A DNA stretch of 64,000 bases from Monoplex corrugatus (taxonomy: Eukaryota; Mollusca; Gastropoda; Littorinimorpha; Ranellidae). A model generated the notes under the pieces. The model did not search any database and was not told the origin of the DNA. It saw nothing but the letters and a program-made list of their open reading frames with translations. Location of the stretch: NCBI GenBank assembly GCA_030674185.1, contig CM060305.1, positions 166,567,236 to 166,631,235 on the forward strand, written 5' to 3'. The translations under genes and the position numbers were made by a program. Below, piece after piece: positions 39,066 to 52,026 of the stretch (the first letter of the stretch is position 1; each line of letters starts with the position of its first letter).

Positions 39066-39071
39066 AATAAA
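39066..39071 (+). promoter_or_regulatory. Polyadenylation signal candidate
   Basis: AATAAA in the FAM13 3' UTR about 1.2 kb after the stop; one of several candidates. Confidence 0.35.
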
Positions 39072-39345
39072 AAAGTTGTATATTGTTACTGTTCCGTTTT
39101 TAGATAACACAATATCCTAGTCACATTGTGTAATATTTTCACACTCAGCAAGGGTGATGTGTATGTGTTGATATGCAAGCTTATGTTTGAACATTGGTTG
39201 ATACACCTTTTTTTTATTGAAAACTTGTACACGATTGAGTTTGCATGTTTTCTGTTTTGTTTGTCTTAATTTATATTGTAGTTCACGATGAGTATGCATG
39301 TTTTTTTCCTTCTTCGTTGTATAGTCGGCTACTTTTGTATATTGC

Positions 39346-39351
39346 AATAAA
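39346..39351 (+). promoter_or_regulatory. Polyadenylation signal candidate (favoured)
   Basis: AATAAA followed within 40 bases by a T/GT-rich downstream element. Confidence 0.4.
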
Positions 39352-39375
39352 TATAATTTTGTCCTTATGTTATCA

Positions 39376-42300
39376 GACGGTTGTTTTATTAGGTTCATAT
39401 TTAAACTGTGACCATTATTAAGAGAATAGACCATGTAGAAAATGACCAAGTGATCTGATCTGAGCGTATGATCTCTCTGAACTGAAGTGCAGGCTATCCT
39501 GTCCAAGTGTATTTTCAAATGTTGGAATGTGTTTGAATTAAATTTTTTGTTTTCCTGTCTACATGTGAAAATTTAGGGTACAGCCTGCTGTATAATACTG
39601 ACAGCTTTTATAAACAATGTGCATTTGAGCAAAGCTGAGAAAAGAGAACAATATATCATGATTGGTAGCCAGAATAATGGGTTGTTTCAGATACAAAGAC
39701 AAGGAGGGGGTTAAAAAATAACTGTGAGTCATGAAAACCAAGTGTCCACATAGTGGTCATGTAAAAAAATGAGAAAAGAAAGGACATTGTGTAATGATGT
39801 TGTTGTAGATATGCTGACAGTGCCTGTACAGTGTACATGGACAGGACTAAGGTTTAGGAAGTCATAGGAGATGGTTGGTCTACCAGTTTTAGAACCAGTC
39901 TAACAGTCTTTGAACCATGCTCAGTGAGCTCATAGTGTGGTTGATGTGACTCACATTGGACACGGCTGACTAAACGTTTGGATATGTGAAGGTGGTTCCA
40001 TGATTAGTTCTGTCTGTGATCTTGACTTTGAAGACCAGACTTCAGACCATGTTCTTGAAAGGGGCCTTCACATACAAAGATTGTGTCAGACATTGTGACT
40101 GCCTGTGTCAGATGGCTAAATGCACACCATGCTCTTGTCACGAGCTGGAGAATATCACATCAGTCAGCAGTTCTGGGCCAACAGTGTAACTTTTTTGAAT
40201 GCCTAGAAACAGTGAGGGATCTATTTTTGATCTCAGTTTTCAACAGGAGGCAGCTCCAGGTATTGATAGTAAATTCAGCTCCAGGCAGTGATAATAGCTG
40301 AAGTATTCCTGTTAGATGAATCATTTGCTTGCAGTTATGTGGTTTTCTCTGATGTGTCATATTTCATCGGTCACATTTTTTGTATGGGTAATTAGAGTCA
40401 CTTAGCGATATGTTGGGCTATTTCAGAACAACGCTGACCAGTTTAATTCAGGTTGCTAAATCTCTCCTTGCTAGTGTTTCAGTCAGGGTAGAGGGGTTTC
40501 TGGATAATAAATGAACTTGTGACATGCTAAACGTTGCATAGATCTTGGGATCACAGTGGATTCTACAATAAATTTTGTCCACTCATAGCAACTAATGATG
40601 GTGGGTGCTGTTTTAGTTTACACAATGTTTTTAAAGGTAGGATAATGTGTTATAATCACTGGATATTGCTGTTTCTTTGTGATTCTTCTGTTGCTTTTAT
40701 TTTGTAGTCATTTCTATTTTCTTTTAATTGTTTTACATGTTTTAGTATTTATTGATTCATATGATGTGGTATGCAACACATAATCTGAATTCATTAGAAA
40801 ATCTGAATGAAAGTGTGTTCGGTGATTAAAAAAGTAATGCTAGAATGCTTGTGGGCACAAATATGTTCTGATTCATGTAAGTGATAAGTATTGGTATAAT
40901 GTTGTTATACTATCATAATGCCAGATTTTAATAGATTAACAGGTTGTATATATAAAGAAGGGCATTTGTTAAAAACATTGATAGTAGAATTCCAGAGAAA
41001 GTATTTCCAGATTTCAGTGTTTTTTCTTGAATTGTTTTGAGAAATTTTACTGTTTGCAGTTGCGGTTCGATGTTAAAGTTAATTCAGTTTGTTCTTTGGT
41101 AAATGTGTAACTGAGATACAGTTTGTATTCAGCCTTATGTCTGTTGCTACATTTTCCCTGCCTACATATTTTGTCAAACTGATGTTTTAAACTTATTACT
41201 GATTTCTTTTTGTCAGAGAGTGATCCCTGTTTCTTTGCGAGCAAAAGGGCCGGACAGACTGCTTTAGGCTTGTGTTCCATACAAACAAACAGACAACTGC
41301 TTGAAGCTTATGCTCCATATTTACCTTGAAGATCCATGTTGGGAATGCACTTAACATGACTAAATTTTGTCCTTTTGCTATCTTTTTCATGTTATGAAAA
41401 TGTTTGCTGGAGTTCTCATTCTGCAGACCAGGCTGTCCTCAAGAGGACCACAGTAAACTGTGTTATAATTGTAGTTTTACAGACTATCAGTACACTGAAT
41501 GATGTATGGATGATGCTTGTCATTTGCCTTAAGCTCTCTGACATTTGTAGACTAGTCATCTTTGGAATATTTGATAATAATTTGTCTGAATTGCCTGAAG
41601 ATAAGAAACTGAGAAGCCATTTATTAAAGTTCTGTTTGCTGCTTATTGTGAAGACTAAGGACTAAACAAAAAGAGCGGAGGAAGCTGGCTGCTTGGTGTG
41701 TAGGAGACAGTTGTTACTGGTAAATACAGTCTTCATCATTTGTAAGAGAGGTAAGGATCTCATTCTGTCCATTTATTTTCAACAAATTGAATACACAGTG
41801 GTCGGAAGCAGCGTCTCCCTCGGGATTTGAACACTATATCTTATGAAGCAGGAGTAACCATTTTTCTTTAAATTAAGAAAAGAAAAAAAAAGTGGAGGTG
41901 AGGAATGATTAAGGTATATGAGGGATGAGGGTCTCTGTGTGTGTATGTGTTAACATTTGACGTATAGGGCTGGCTCAGTGATGACATGGTTACTGGTGTT
42001 TGAATGGTTAGTTTTTTTTCTTGTTTTTTAATTTTCTATTTTTATAAAAACCAAACTGCAAAGCAGTAAAGTATTAGTACAGTCATTGGTTGTCAATTGA
42101 TGCTTGAAAAGAAACGATGTCTTAATATGTGCTATGAAAAGTGAGTGTGGTTGTGTGAGTGTTTTCAGGATCAATTACAGTAATCCAGAGGAACTACTAA
42201 AGGAAAACTGTTGTGTTTGTGGTTCATTTTGTTTCTTATATGGATAAATTGTATCTGGGCATAGGAGCTGCTAGTTCTGCGTATAGTCAAAGGATTTTAT

Positions 42301-43500
42301 TTATTGTATTGTTTTTTGCTGCCTCTGTGATAACTGGTTTTCCATTTGTGTGTGCATTTCCTTTTTGTGGGCGTCCTGGTATTCTGCTTGTTTACCCAAG
42401 TCAGCACAGACAAAAGTTGGTATAATTTCCTAACAAACCCCTGTTTATTGCATCCTGCAGCTTGTACAATTCCAGGCAAACTAAAATGTGATGCTTATTG
42501 TTGTTTTTGTTCTGTACCCTTGTTTATGTTGTTATTTACATTGAATAGTCTTCTCATGCTGTGTAATGATCATGGTTTGTAATAATGTAAGGTTCCCTAG
42601 AAGCATTTGTGAAGAAAATCGATTTTGTTTTATCTCTTATATACAATTTACAGAAACTTTATAAATCTAGACTTACATTAGAGATTTTATGATTCAGTAA
42701 AAATGAATGTGAAAAAAGGGGACTGTTATGTTATTGTTCATTTGAAAAGAAGAAGTAATTGTGGATATTTTAAATCATGAAAATGATAGACACAGATACA
42801 CACACACACACATTTGGCATCACTGTGGTTTATAGCTTTCAACTGTATTCAGTGAAATTTGACTTATTCCAAAATTGTTTGATTTATAGTAAAAATTGTC
42901 ACATCTTTGAACACATAGTGATGCACTGATGACTTCATCTGTATTCAAGACTGATTATGATATGTAAAACTGAAAACCAACTGTTTGATGGACCATGTCA
43001 GATGATGCTTTCAGAACGATAATGTGACATGTAAACATTACTGTATTGTTATTTTACTTAAATGCATACATCTTTTCTACAAAAAACAGAATAAGCATTA
43101 AGAGTGTTCTGTATAACTTTAGCTGCCTTACAGCATTGTCTTGTTGATTATGTGTGGGTTTTGGGTTGTTTGAGCAGTCACTGTTCTTTTTGATTTACGT
43201 ATTTGATTGGTTTCTTTTTTCTTTCTTTTTTTTTTTTTTGGCAATGGACTCAATTGTTGCTTTTGTGATGTGACGGTACAATTGCTTTAACTTAGAAATG
43301 GTTGTGCATAGTTGTTTGCTTAAAGGGTTTGACGTTTATTGATTTTTACATTGGTCTTCTGTCAGTCTCCTGGTCTTCATTACTCAAGACAGCTGTTATT
43401 CTCTGGTCATTTAATTCAGCCTGTATTGATTCCTGGCTGTGTTCATAAGTGACTAAGATTATTTGCTGTATTTTCTGTTGAAGATGGACATGTACCAGCT
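39376..43500. other. Intergenic, no feature recognised
   Basis: AT-rich sequence with only short random open frames. No exon series, tRNA-like head or clear tandem repeat seen; a few poly-T and GT runs. Confidence 0.5.
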
Positions 43501-43505
43501 TTTTG

Positions 43506-44140
43506 TCATTGGTCATTTGACATATTTACATTAAACATGTAGACTTTTTTTCTTTTGTTTGCCATCTGCATTATCAGTCCGGCCACATCAGATGATGAAT
43601 GTGGCCATTTTTTTCCAGGTTCCTGCCTGCTGTCATGGTGTTTGGCAGTCAGAGGAATTGTAGTCAGCCATGTCTCCTGTTTCACTTGATAGAGGTGACA
43701 TCGCTGCAATATGTGTTCAGCTGTTTGGTTCTCTTGACTGCAGAGGTGTGCTGGTGAAGACGTCAGTTTGCAGTTCATATGAATTTTGAACTGGTTTTGG
43801 TGGCTGCAGGGCCTCATCAGGACCACCTGATGGTGGTGGTTGTCCATTTCTGTACATGGCTTTAGGAGGGATCTGATGATGCTCCTGTTCTTGGTGTATC
43901 TGGTTGGTCTTCACAAGTTCCTGCTTTTGCTAGCTCATCCATCTACCATCTCATTTCCAATATCCTGTATTCCACAGTGACTGGGGATCCACTGACAGCT
44001 ACTCCTCTGGTTTGTCCAACTTGCTGGGGGACCTTGTTGAAGTGTGGGAGCTTGTCACTCACAGGGCCTGGAGAACGATGAGGACATGTGCCACCTGTTT
44101 GAAAAAACGTGTAGATAAGAGTGGAAATGTTGAGGTTGGA
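43506..44140 (-). mobile_element. LINE 3' remnant (C-terminal reverse transcriptase region)
   Basis: On the minus strand it carries a frame with CSQENQTAEHILQRCHLYQ, the Cys/His-type C-terminal motif common after the RT or RNase H of Jockey/R1-type LINEs. Further upstream on that strand DELAKAG resembles the end of an RNase H domain. Frames are broken, so it is dead. Confidence 0.65.
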
Positions 44141-44284
44141 AATGACAAGCATTAGTTCATGAAAGCCTGATTGTAACTATGAGAGAAAAGTTGGCAAATC
44201 AGATTTAGGCATCACATGCATACCAGCCTATCATATGATTTCTGCTTTATTACCATTTCATTGGAGGTTCAAGATGATGGGTGA

Positions 44285-44480
44285 AGTAACCAAGTGGTTG
44301 GGACATGAGACTTTCAGTCAAAAGACCCGAGTTGGATCCAGCCTGGTATCACCTTGTGGTACAGAATGAAGTTTTCTCAATTTCCCAGGTCAACATGTAT
44401 GCAAACCTGCTTGTGCCTGAATCTAATTTCTCTGGGTGGACACATGTGACTATGCACATGTTAAATCCTAAAACCCATAC
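44285..44480 (+). mobile_element. tRNA-headed SINE
   Basis: AAGTGGTTGGGACATGAGAC (A-box region) and CGAGTTGGATCCAGCC (B box). Confidence 0.5.
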
Positions 44481-44499
44481 CTGTATATAATGGCTTAGA

Positions 44500-47140
44500 A
44501 AATACAAAAATGTTCAGCATACATGCTGACTAAAGGTGAAAAATGCAGATTGTTCTGCAACACACTCTTGTACAGTGTGGATCAAACAATGAACTTACAT
44601 ATATCTGTGAAAGCAGTGCTGAAAATGAAAGTAATCAGAAGTCAAGATTTGTAAGCAACATTTTGGATGCAGACTTATTTCATATTTCCTTTTTCAGTTT
44701 TTGCTGTAACTTGCATCACTCAAGTATAGGTTGCATCAGAGGGGAGTGAATTCCACAGAAGTGTTTGTTAATACAATGTGTACATTTACAACGGAGGATA
44801 TACGTAAGTGGGGATCAGGAGACTGGCAAGAAACATTTATGCGTGTAGTTTGCATATTATATGTATTAGTACATTTAAATTAATCAAGTTTCAGTGTTTA
44901 GGCAAGTTTTATAATTGTCAAAAATGTACTCAGTAGTTTCTTTGTAGTAGTGTGTAACATCTTAAGAACATCTTTGTATATGTGCAGCATTGTAGAGCAG
45001 CACAGGTGTGTGCTATATTTTTGTGCAGACTTGTCATAACTATTTTGTGTTGAAGGCTTAGACTGTTGTTTGTTGTTAAAGAGAAACTCCATCCAAAAAT
45101 GGATACTATTTTTATAGCTTTGTTCTAGACGATTTGTGGTGCTTCCTTCCATTATCTGAGCATCTCCATGCCATGATAAGAATGACAGCAGATCATTATG
45201 GAGAGTGTCGTCCATAATTGTGCATGTGTGTGTTGTGCTTGAGCTGTTGTTTGAAGCCAGGTTGTGTCCAGGGTGGGGGATGGGGGTGCCAAGATGATTC
45301 TCCCCAAGGGTTCATAAGAGATTAATCCATTCCAACTGTTGTTTGCAGTAGTGTAGTTTGGTTTCTTTTGCCTGTGGTCCATATGTTTCCTCGTCTGTGG
45401 GAGGGAACAGTTTTATAGATTAGTCTCTGGTCTGAAAGACCTTTTGTTTTGTTTTGTGATGAAGATGTAACCATTAGTAATACCTAACCTGTTAACTGCA
45501 AGTACATCATGACTATCCTTTATGTGTCCTTTTTTTATTTTCTTGATTTTATAGAAATTAATCGTAAAACTAAGATCTGCCAAGTGCTGTGCTTTTGCAT
45601 GTTAGACTTTTGTTGAAAATACTATGCTGCTACACTTTGTACGCAGTGCTATGTGGAAAAAAAAAAAAGGCTTCACAGACTTAGCAGCAGGTTAAACGAA
45701 ATGGGACAACATTAATCTTTAGATTGTAAACTTCTTTCATTAAAAAAAAAAAAGAATAAAAAAAGGCTAGGTTCTGTAAAGAGACGAAGAAAACAGAAGA
45801 AAAATCATTAAAAGAAAATTTTGCGATTTTGCCACTGTATCAACTGGTTTTATTGTTGGTCATTTTGAACATTTGTAGGTCAAGTCAAAACCATGAAACA
45901 GTTAGTGAGATGTTGGTCTTCTTAATCCCCACTTCAGCTGCGGTGTTACCGCATACCAGTGCTCCCTTTAAATTTGGAAGGCTACACTTAAATTGTCAAA
46001 ATGCTACACTTCATGCTAGCTACACTTTATGCTTTCTAGGTCTTGGCAGCTCTGAAAACTGATTGACTGCTACATTTTTGTGACTGCATGTGTGATGTAT
46101 ATGTGTGCGTGGGTTTGTGATTATGATGATGTTAAAAACAGAAAGATGTCAGTAAGGATTTTTTGGCTGTTCATAGGGCCTACATGGATTTGTAATAAAT
46201 CTGGGACACAGATCCAACATAATGTTTGAGTCGCAGAGCAAACGTTTTTTATATGCATGAGCTATTTCTGTTTGCAATTATTCAGACTCTGAAGTGTTGG
46301 TAGAAAATTATAAAAAAACAAATTGAGTACACGAATGACTTGACATTGCACATTTTATACAATAGTAAGAATATACATTATATTTCCAAACTGTGACCTA
46401 TAGATCCTTTATGCTGTCTGCAGTTTGTAGCTTTTTGTCATTGCTGCTAGCTTTAAGCAGTGGAGTTGTAATGTTTTGCTTTGTATACATAATTTGCTCC
46501 CATAATATTTTTTCTTAGCATTGCCCTCTTGAATCAAGTGCCCTCATTCAGGAGCAAATGAGCACCTGTGAGTGCCTGCACATAACTTACCTGCTGAAGA
46601 TAATTATTTTGTATGGTAATGGGACTAAGTCACAGATATTTGTTTGTTTATGTTGTCCTCTTCATGTTGGTGCTGTGTTTCTGGAAGTGCGACTGAAACA
46701 CTGAACACAATATTACTGTTGCAGTTTCTTTGCGCACGTTTTCAGTTCCTCTGTTTTGGTTTTCATTATCTCAAATAGAATCATTCCCCTGCCCCACTCT
46801 CTTCACTCTGTTCTCCCTATAATCACAAGTTGTTGAGATGCATATCCATGTGCTACTGAGTCTCAGTTTTCATGCAGCATTTGTAGTAGACATGAGAGTC
46901 TGTGTTGGGTTGATCTGCCTTGTGTAATAGAACTTGGTAAATTTCATCTATAAGGTTTCTAAAATCTTGCCACCTTTCAGATTGCTTATACTATAACTAA
47001 TAGAATTGTGTTTCAGTTAACCGTGCTGATGCACATTGAAATTAGTTTGTTCGTAGACTTCAGTATTACTGTTAAAATTATGATTAGGCTTGCTGTCACT
47101 GTATAAAGTGTACAAAATAGAATCAGAACACCTATCTGAT
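44500..47140. other. Intergenic, no feature recognised
   Basis: AT-rich. Poly-A runs at 45658 and 45740; no coding pattern or repeat family recognised. Confidence 0.5.
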
Positions 47141-47147
47141 ATAACAA

Positions 47148-47225
47148 GACAAGATATGCATATTTTTGGCCCTACTGGCTTTTGTCAAGCATAAACACAA
47201 GACAATAAAGGACAAATAAGAAACA
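47148..47225 (-). mobile_element. Solo diverged arm of fold-back family D
   Basis: Contains TTTTTGGCCCTACTGGCTTT and TGTCAAGC, similar to the left arm at 48165-48195 (TTTCGGCCAACTAGCCTTTG then TCAAGC). Confidence 0.5.
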
Positions 47226-48049
47226 AGAGAGAACAAATACAAAAATTCTTCTAAAAACAAAACAAAACAAAAAACAGGGAAGTTTTGCAGTTTTCCCCTA
47301 ATTTGTGTGTTTTGATTCTATTTTTGTGTTTTTCTGGCACATGTTGGTGTGAACATGGTTAGTTACATTTGTTTTGGTTTTGTGTAAACTATATTTTGAT
47401 TTAAATGATCAGACCTGTCTTTGTAACAGCAATGCTCATTTCACTGATTACATGTCACTGAATCTTAAGGGTGAAAGAAATCCATAGATGATGGGTGGGT
47501 GGGTGGGAAACTTTTGGCATATAAATGAGCTATGTACGTGATTGTAAGTGATAAAAACATTCACTGTACATTGTGTTTATACTGGATCCATTGTTTCTGA
47601 TGATTTGACAATCTTAGTGATGAAAACATGCCAAAGGGAATCCCATTGCACAGACAGTGTTGTAGTAATGTGTATGTATGTGTGTGTGTGTGTATGAGTG
47701 TGAAGATGCATGTAACAGTTGGTTACGGTTGTGTGCGTGTCTTTATTTCTATTGTAGAATCTCAACATATATTTTGTACCTTGTCTCTCTGATCACCCGT
47801 AGTATACGGAAGTGGTGTATGCATACATTTGTATATACAAGCACGTCCGCAGTTGATTAGTCTTTGCCTGTTTGTTGCGTCATGTCTGTGATTTACCATG
47901 CTAACCTCTACTGTGGGTTTTTAGCAGCAGTTTGGTGCATAACCTGGGATAAATTGAAATACTGTACATTTGAATATTTAAACATTGTATAATGATTAGA
48001 CCTGTTGTAAAGGTAGACATAATGAAAATGTGTAAACAAGTATTCATAC

Positions 48050-48448
48050 GATCCAAAACAAGAGTGACTGCCTGCGCCCAAGCAAACACAAACCAGAAGA
48101 ACAAGAAAATCAATGTAAGCGCATCTCCAACAAGACAACACAAAACAAAACAAGCGCAAATTTTCGGCCAACTAGCCTTTGTCAAGCGCGAACGCACGGT
48201 CACAGACAAATCACAGACACCAAACAATGGATAATAAAAACGGGACTAAAAACTTCCCTGCCGCCTCGTCCAGTGGGTAAGAGATTCCCTGCCGCCTCGT
48301 CCCGTTTTTATTATCCATTGTTTGGTGTCTGTGATTTGTCTGTGACCGTGCGTTCGCGCTTGACAAAGGCTAGTTGGCCGAAAATTTGCGCTTGTTTTGT
48401 GTTGTCTTGTTGGAGATGCGCTTACATTGATTTTCTTGTTCTTCTGGT
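48050..48448. mobile_element. Fold-back element (family D) with 12-bp flanking direct repeats
   Basis: Long inverted repeat: 48091-48245 pairs with about 48298-48448 nearly perfectly (ACCAGAAGAACAAGAAAATC ... GATTTTCTTGTTCTTCTGGT). The spacer holds a direct repeat of TTCCCTGCCGCCTCGTCC. The element is flanked by AAGTATTCATAC at 48038-48049 and 48449-48460, which looks like a target-site duplication. Part of the left end (48050-48090) is not mirrored. Confidence 0.75.
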
Positions 48449-48460
48449 AAGTATTCATAC

Positions 48461-49800
48461 ATTCAAAAGTTGTATACAGCCTTTCAGCACAAATCATTAT
48501 CAGGGCATGTATTATTTGATCATACTGGCATAAACAGCAAACAGCTTCACTTGCTGGTGCATAAAACTATTCCTCAGCTACCATGCTGTGAGGTGGTGTG
48601 GAAGGGCATTTAAAAAAAGTCTCATGAAAAGTCTTGTCAAGATATTCAAATCAAACACCACGTGCTATTGTGGGGGATGTTTCTGTTCATTTCCTCACAG
48701 GATTTTCTAAAGTATTTTTGCATATATGTGCATGTATATGTTGAACTGATTCACACAGTTCTATGTGCATGCACAAATAACAAAAGCATGTGAGTAAGGA
48801 ATGCACATGCTCATTTGTGCGCTTGTTTGAAAAAGGACACAAAAAGTATGTGGGTACATGTATGCATGCTCATACACGTTTGTACTTTATGGTTAAATGG
48901 AAAAAACATAAATGGATACATACACAGTTATTTATGCTTACATGTGTTTATACAGACTTACAATCACATGCATGCACACATACATGTTACACACATATGT
49001 TGCAAAAACATAGTGTTAAATCCATGCTTGGCAGTTTAGCTGCTGCAGCATTTTTTAAAACCCATCTTTGTTCATTGTTTTCACTGTGTTTGGTTGATCT
49101 CCTCCTTGTGGGTCCATCTAAAACATGTAAGCCATCTTGTAATACCATTTCAGTTTTAGTGTTTACAGTTTATTTCATTGTTTAATTAGTATGGTGCCAT
49201 CGTTCAGTCTGGTGAAATGGACATATGTTAAGTGCATAGGTATCCAGAGCTCGGTATTTTCAAGTTTTGGAGTACCTAGTAAACAAATGTACAAATGTAT
49301 GTGCTTACAGACTGCAAGAAATCATAAACAGATGAATATTTTTGTAAGTTTATAAAGAGAGCAAGCTTACCAGTAAGATACTGATCTTTTTACTTTCAGA
49401 TAACCGGTTAATAATATGTAACAAACAGGAAAGAGTCTACATCAAGAATGGGTGTATTGTCATGTGTGAAGCATCACAGATGATGATACCTACATTCGTT
49501 TGTTGTGTATTGCTTTTTTGCTTTAAATCTGATCTTGTGCATCAAAGGGTAAAAACACTAACAGAACTAGTACAACGACACAAAAAAGGCCAACAATGTA
49601 AGAGTTACACTTAATCTTCTGATGTTATCAAGTTGAACGTTTTCTGTTTATTGTTATTCATTTGAAATATTTTGGGTTTATAGTTTTTATTAAAGAATAT
49701 AACTAATGAATGATGAATTTATTGCTTTTTACAAATGACGGAATGGAGAAGTTTATGTATAGGGAGGCCCACTCTTGTGAATAAATGTATAAATGTTTCT
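48461..49800. other. Intergenic, no feature recognised
   Basis: AT-rich with CATACATGTA-type short repeats near 48720-49000. No coding evidence. Confidence 0.5.
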
Positions 49801-49816
49801 TGATGACAAAAGCTTT

Positions 49817-49818
49817 AG

Positions 49819-49866
<48 letters not shown>

Positions 49867-49981
49867 TGTTTGTATGTGTGAAAGAGAGAGAGAACTTGTC
49901 GCTTATAGATACATCAAACAAAACCACCATTTTAAATAAATGAAAACAAAAACAGTAATCTCCTTCTCCCAACATTGTGTG

Positions 49982-50034
<53 letters not shown>

Positions 50035-50037
50035 ACA
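49817..50037. repeat. Opposed (GT)n and (CA)n microsatellites
   Basis: GT run 49817-49861, then a GA run, then CA run 49986-50037. The two dinucleotide tracts are complementary and could form a hairpin. Confidence 0.9.
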
Positions 50038-50084
50038 CCCAATGTGATCTTGACAAATTATTCTGGAGTTTGTTCAAGAAGGTT

Positions 50085-50235
50085 CACTGTACTTGGGCAA
50101 TTCCACATGCGCTCCACCAAAATCTGCCATTAATCCGGCAGATTCCATGAGCCTGTGCAAGACCCTAGCGCTGGTAAGGTCTTGAAACAGGGGAGATGGG
50201 GATAGACAGGTATTGTGAAACACTAAGCTAACATC
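50085..50235 (-). mobile_element. SINE family A fragment
   Basis: Carries GCCTGTGCAAGACCCTAGCG and CAGGTATTGTGAAACACTAA, matching in order the copy at 63060-63200. Confidence 0.6.
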
Positions 50236-50239
50236 ACTT

Positions 50240-51058
50240 TCATAGTTTCATGAAAATTGGAAATGATGTACAGAAAATTAGTGTGTGTGAAACGGAAAAA
50301 GACTTGGGAGTTACATTTGATAGTGAATTATCCTTTGGCCCGCACATTAAAAGAGTAGCAAATAGGGCTAACCAAATGATAGGAATTATCAAAAGAACAT
50401 TTTCGTACATGAATAAACATACATTTTTAATGTTGTATAAGGCTTTTGTTAGACCACATTTAGAATACGCAAGTGTTGTTTGGAATCCATATTTGATAAG
50501 ACAGTCAAAAATGATTGAAAATGTACAAAGAAGGGCAACTAGGTTACTTATAGAGTGTAAAAATATGAGTTATGAAGAGAGGCTTAAGTTTTTAAAACTT
50601 CATTCACTGAAAGGTAGGAGGGTTAGGGGGGATTTAATACAGGTATACAAAATAATGAATGGGATGGATAAGCTATCAGTTGAAACATTTTTTTCCTTTC
50701 CACAAGCTAGTATAACAAGGAATGCTGAAGGCAAAATATTTGTTAAACACAGAAATACTAATACAAGAGCATTTTGTTTTTCTAACAGAATTGTTAAATT
50801 GTGGAATAAAATTCCTTTTGAAATTAAATTTACTAACAGCATTAATAAATTCAAAAATTTCCTGGACGATGACGCAGAATTCAAAATTTCATTTAAAAAA
50901 ATGGACTGAAGCAGATTTGCTCAAGTATGAATATTAAGGCATGCTTTTCAGACCCTGAAGAAGAAAGCGTAAACACAACAAAGATAGGGCGTTAAAAGGT
51001 CGGAAGGCCTAGGCTTCGAGCCAGCCCTCAACTACTACTACTACTACTACTATCAATG
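50240..51058 (+). mobile_element. 5'-truncated LINE, C-terminal reverse transcriptase frame intact
   Basis: Open frame 50250-50909 (219 codons) with EKDLGVTFDSELSFGPHIKR, FVRPHLEYASVVWNPY, VQRRATRLL and FSNRIVKLWNKIP. These are the classic thumb and C-terminal motifs of CR1/Jockey-type LINE reverse transcriptase, after the catalytic palm. The palm and endonuclease are missing (5' truncation). The 3' end is an (ACT)n run at 51030-51051, a microsatellite-type tail. No disabling stop in the remaining frame suggests a fairly recent insertion. Confidence 0.85.
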
Positions 51059-51094
51059 GAATATGTAACGTTAAAACAATCTGCAAACTAACTA

Positions 51095-51420
51095 GTTTTT
51101 ATGCTGTGGGTTGTGGGTTGGGAGGCATTGGTGCTCTGGGTCCCATCCACGTCCTTGACCTTCTTGTTGACAGGTTGTGAATTGACCAGTTTTCATGTTG
51201 TGGGTTGGGAGGCATTGGAGCTCTGGGTCCCACCCACGTCCTCAAGGTGTCAGCTTGTGTTTCATAGGTACCTCTCCCATCCCTACCCATTTCAAGATGT
51301 TGCCAGAGCATGGGGTTTTGCACAGGCTAAGGGAGTCTGCCAGAAATTGCTGGCATGTTTAAGTGCCTGGCATTTGGATTTAACCCAGTGCGATGAATCC
51401 TTGACCAACTGACAACTCCA
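51095..51420 (+). mobile_element. SINE family A, with internal duplication
   Basis: A TGGGTTGGGAGGCATTGG-containing piece appears twice (about 51110 and 51200). Then CATTTCAAGATGTTGCCAGA and GGGTTTTGCACAGGCTAAGG follow, as in the 63035 copy. Confidence 0.6.
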
Positions 51421-52026
51421 AACTGTCAGTACAAAAAGGGAACAAATCAAGGGAGAGCAGCAAGACATATACTCCGCGATTATAGAACTGATTACCTCCC
51501 TTGCCTTATACTGCACTGATTCCCTCCTCTCTCCACGCCCGCCCTACCACTCAACAAGCGCTTTTGAGCTGCAAACAACTCTCCTTAGCCGAGATGTACT
51601 TTCAAAATAATTTTTATGTTTCCAAAAACTTACTGCGGTCCAAACAGTTAATTTGGACCATATGTAAGTGATCATGGTCCATACATGAAAAAACAAGTCT
51701 TGACCCTCTCCAAGTCTGGCAGGCCTTTATTACAATTTAATCTGAATGCAACGGCTCTGATTTACCATAATCCTATGGGGAGGTGAGGTAGTCGAGACGT
51801 CAGCTTTTGTTGGGGACACCAAGATGATGATGGTGACCATCTGCCCCTCCCCCACCCTCCCTCTCTCTCTCTCTCGCTGCTTTATCTTCCCTAACTTTGA
51901 AGAAAGTCAGCGCAGATTTGCTGGCCCCCCCCCACACGGCACATAATTTTGCTCGAGCGAAATTCGAAGGGGACTAAACTCAGTCAGATCAGATGGCGTG
52001 TGTTTTGTCTCCTGCACCAACCAGAG

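Larger units (their letters stand above)
37878..39375 (+). other. Probable FAM13 3' UTR
   Basis: Non-coding T-rich sequence directly after the stop. Candidate polyadenylation signals are AATAAA at 38582, 39066 and 39346. The last is followed by a GT/T-rich stretch (about 39360-39385), making it the most likely end. It contains a C11/T run near 38524-38550. The true end needs transcript data. Confidence 0.5.

Noticed and set aside
42213..42582. Small open frames with hydrophobic stretches as a membrane protein gene
   Set aside because: Overlapping short frames in AT-rich sequence, no splice partners and no recognisable family.
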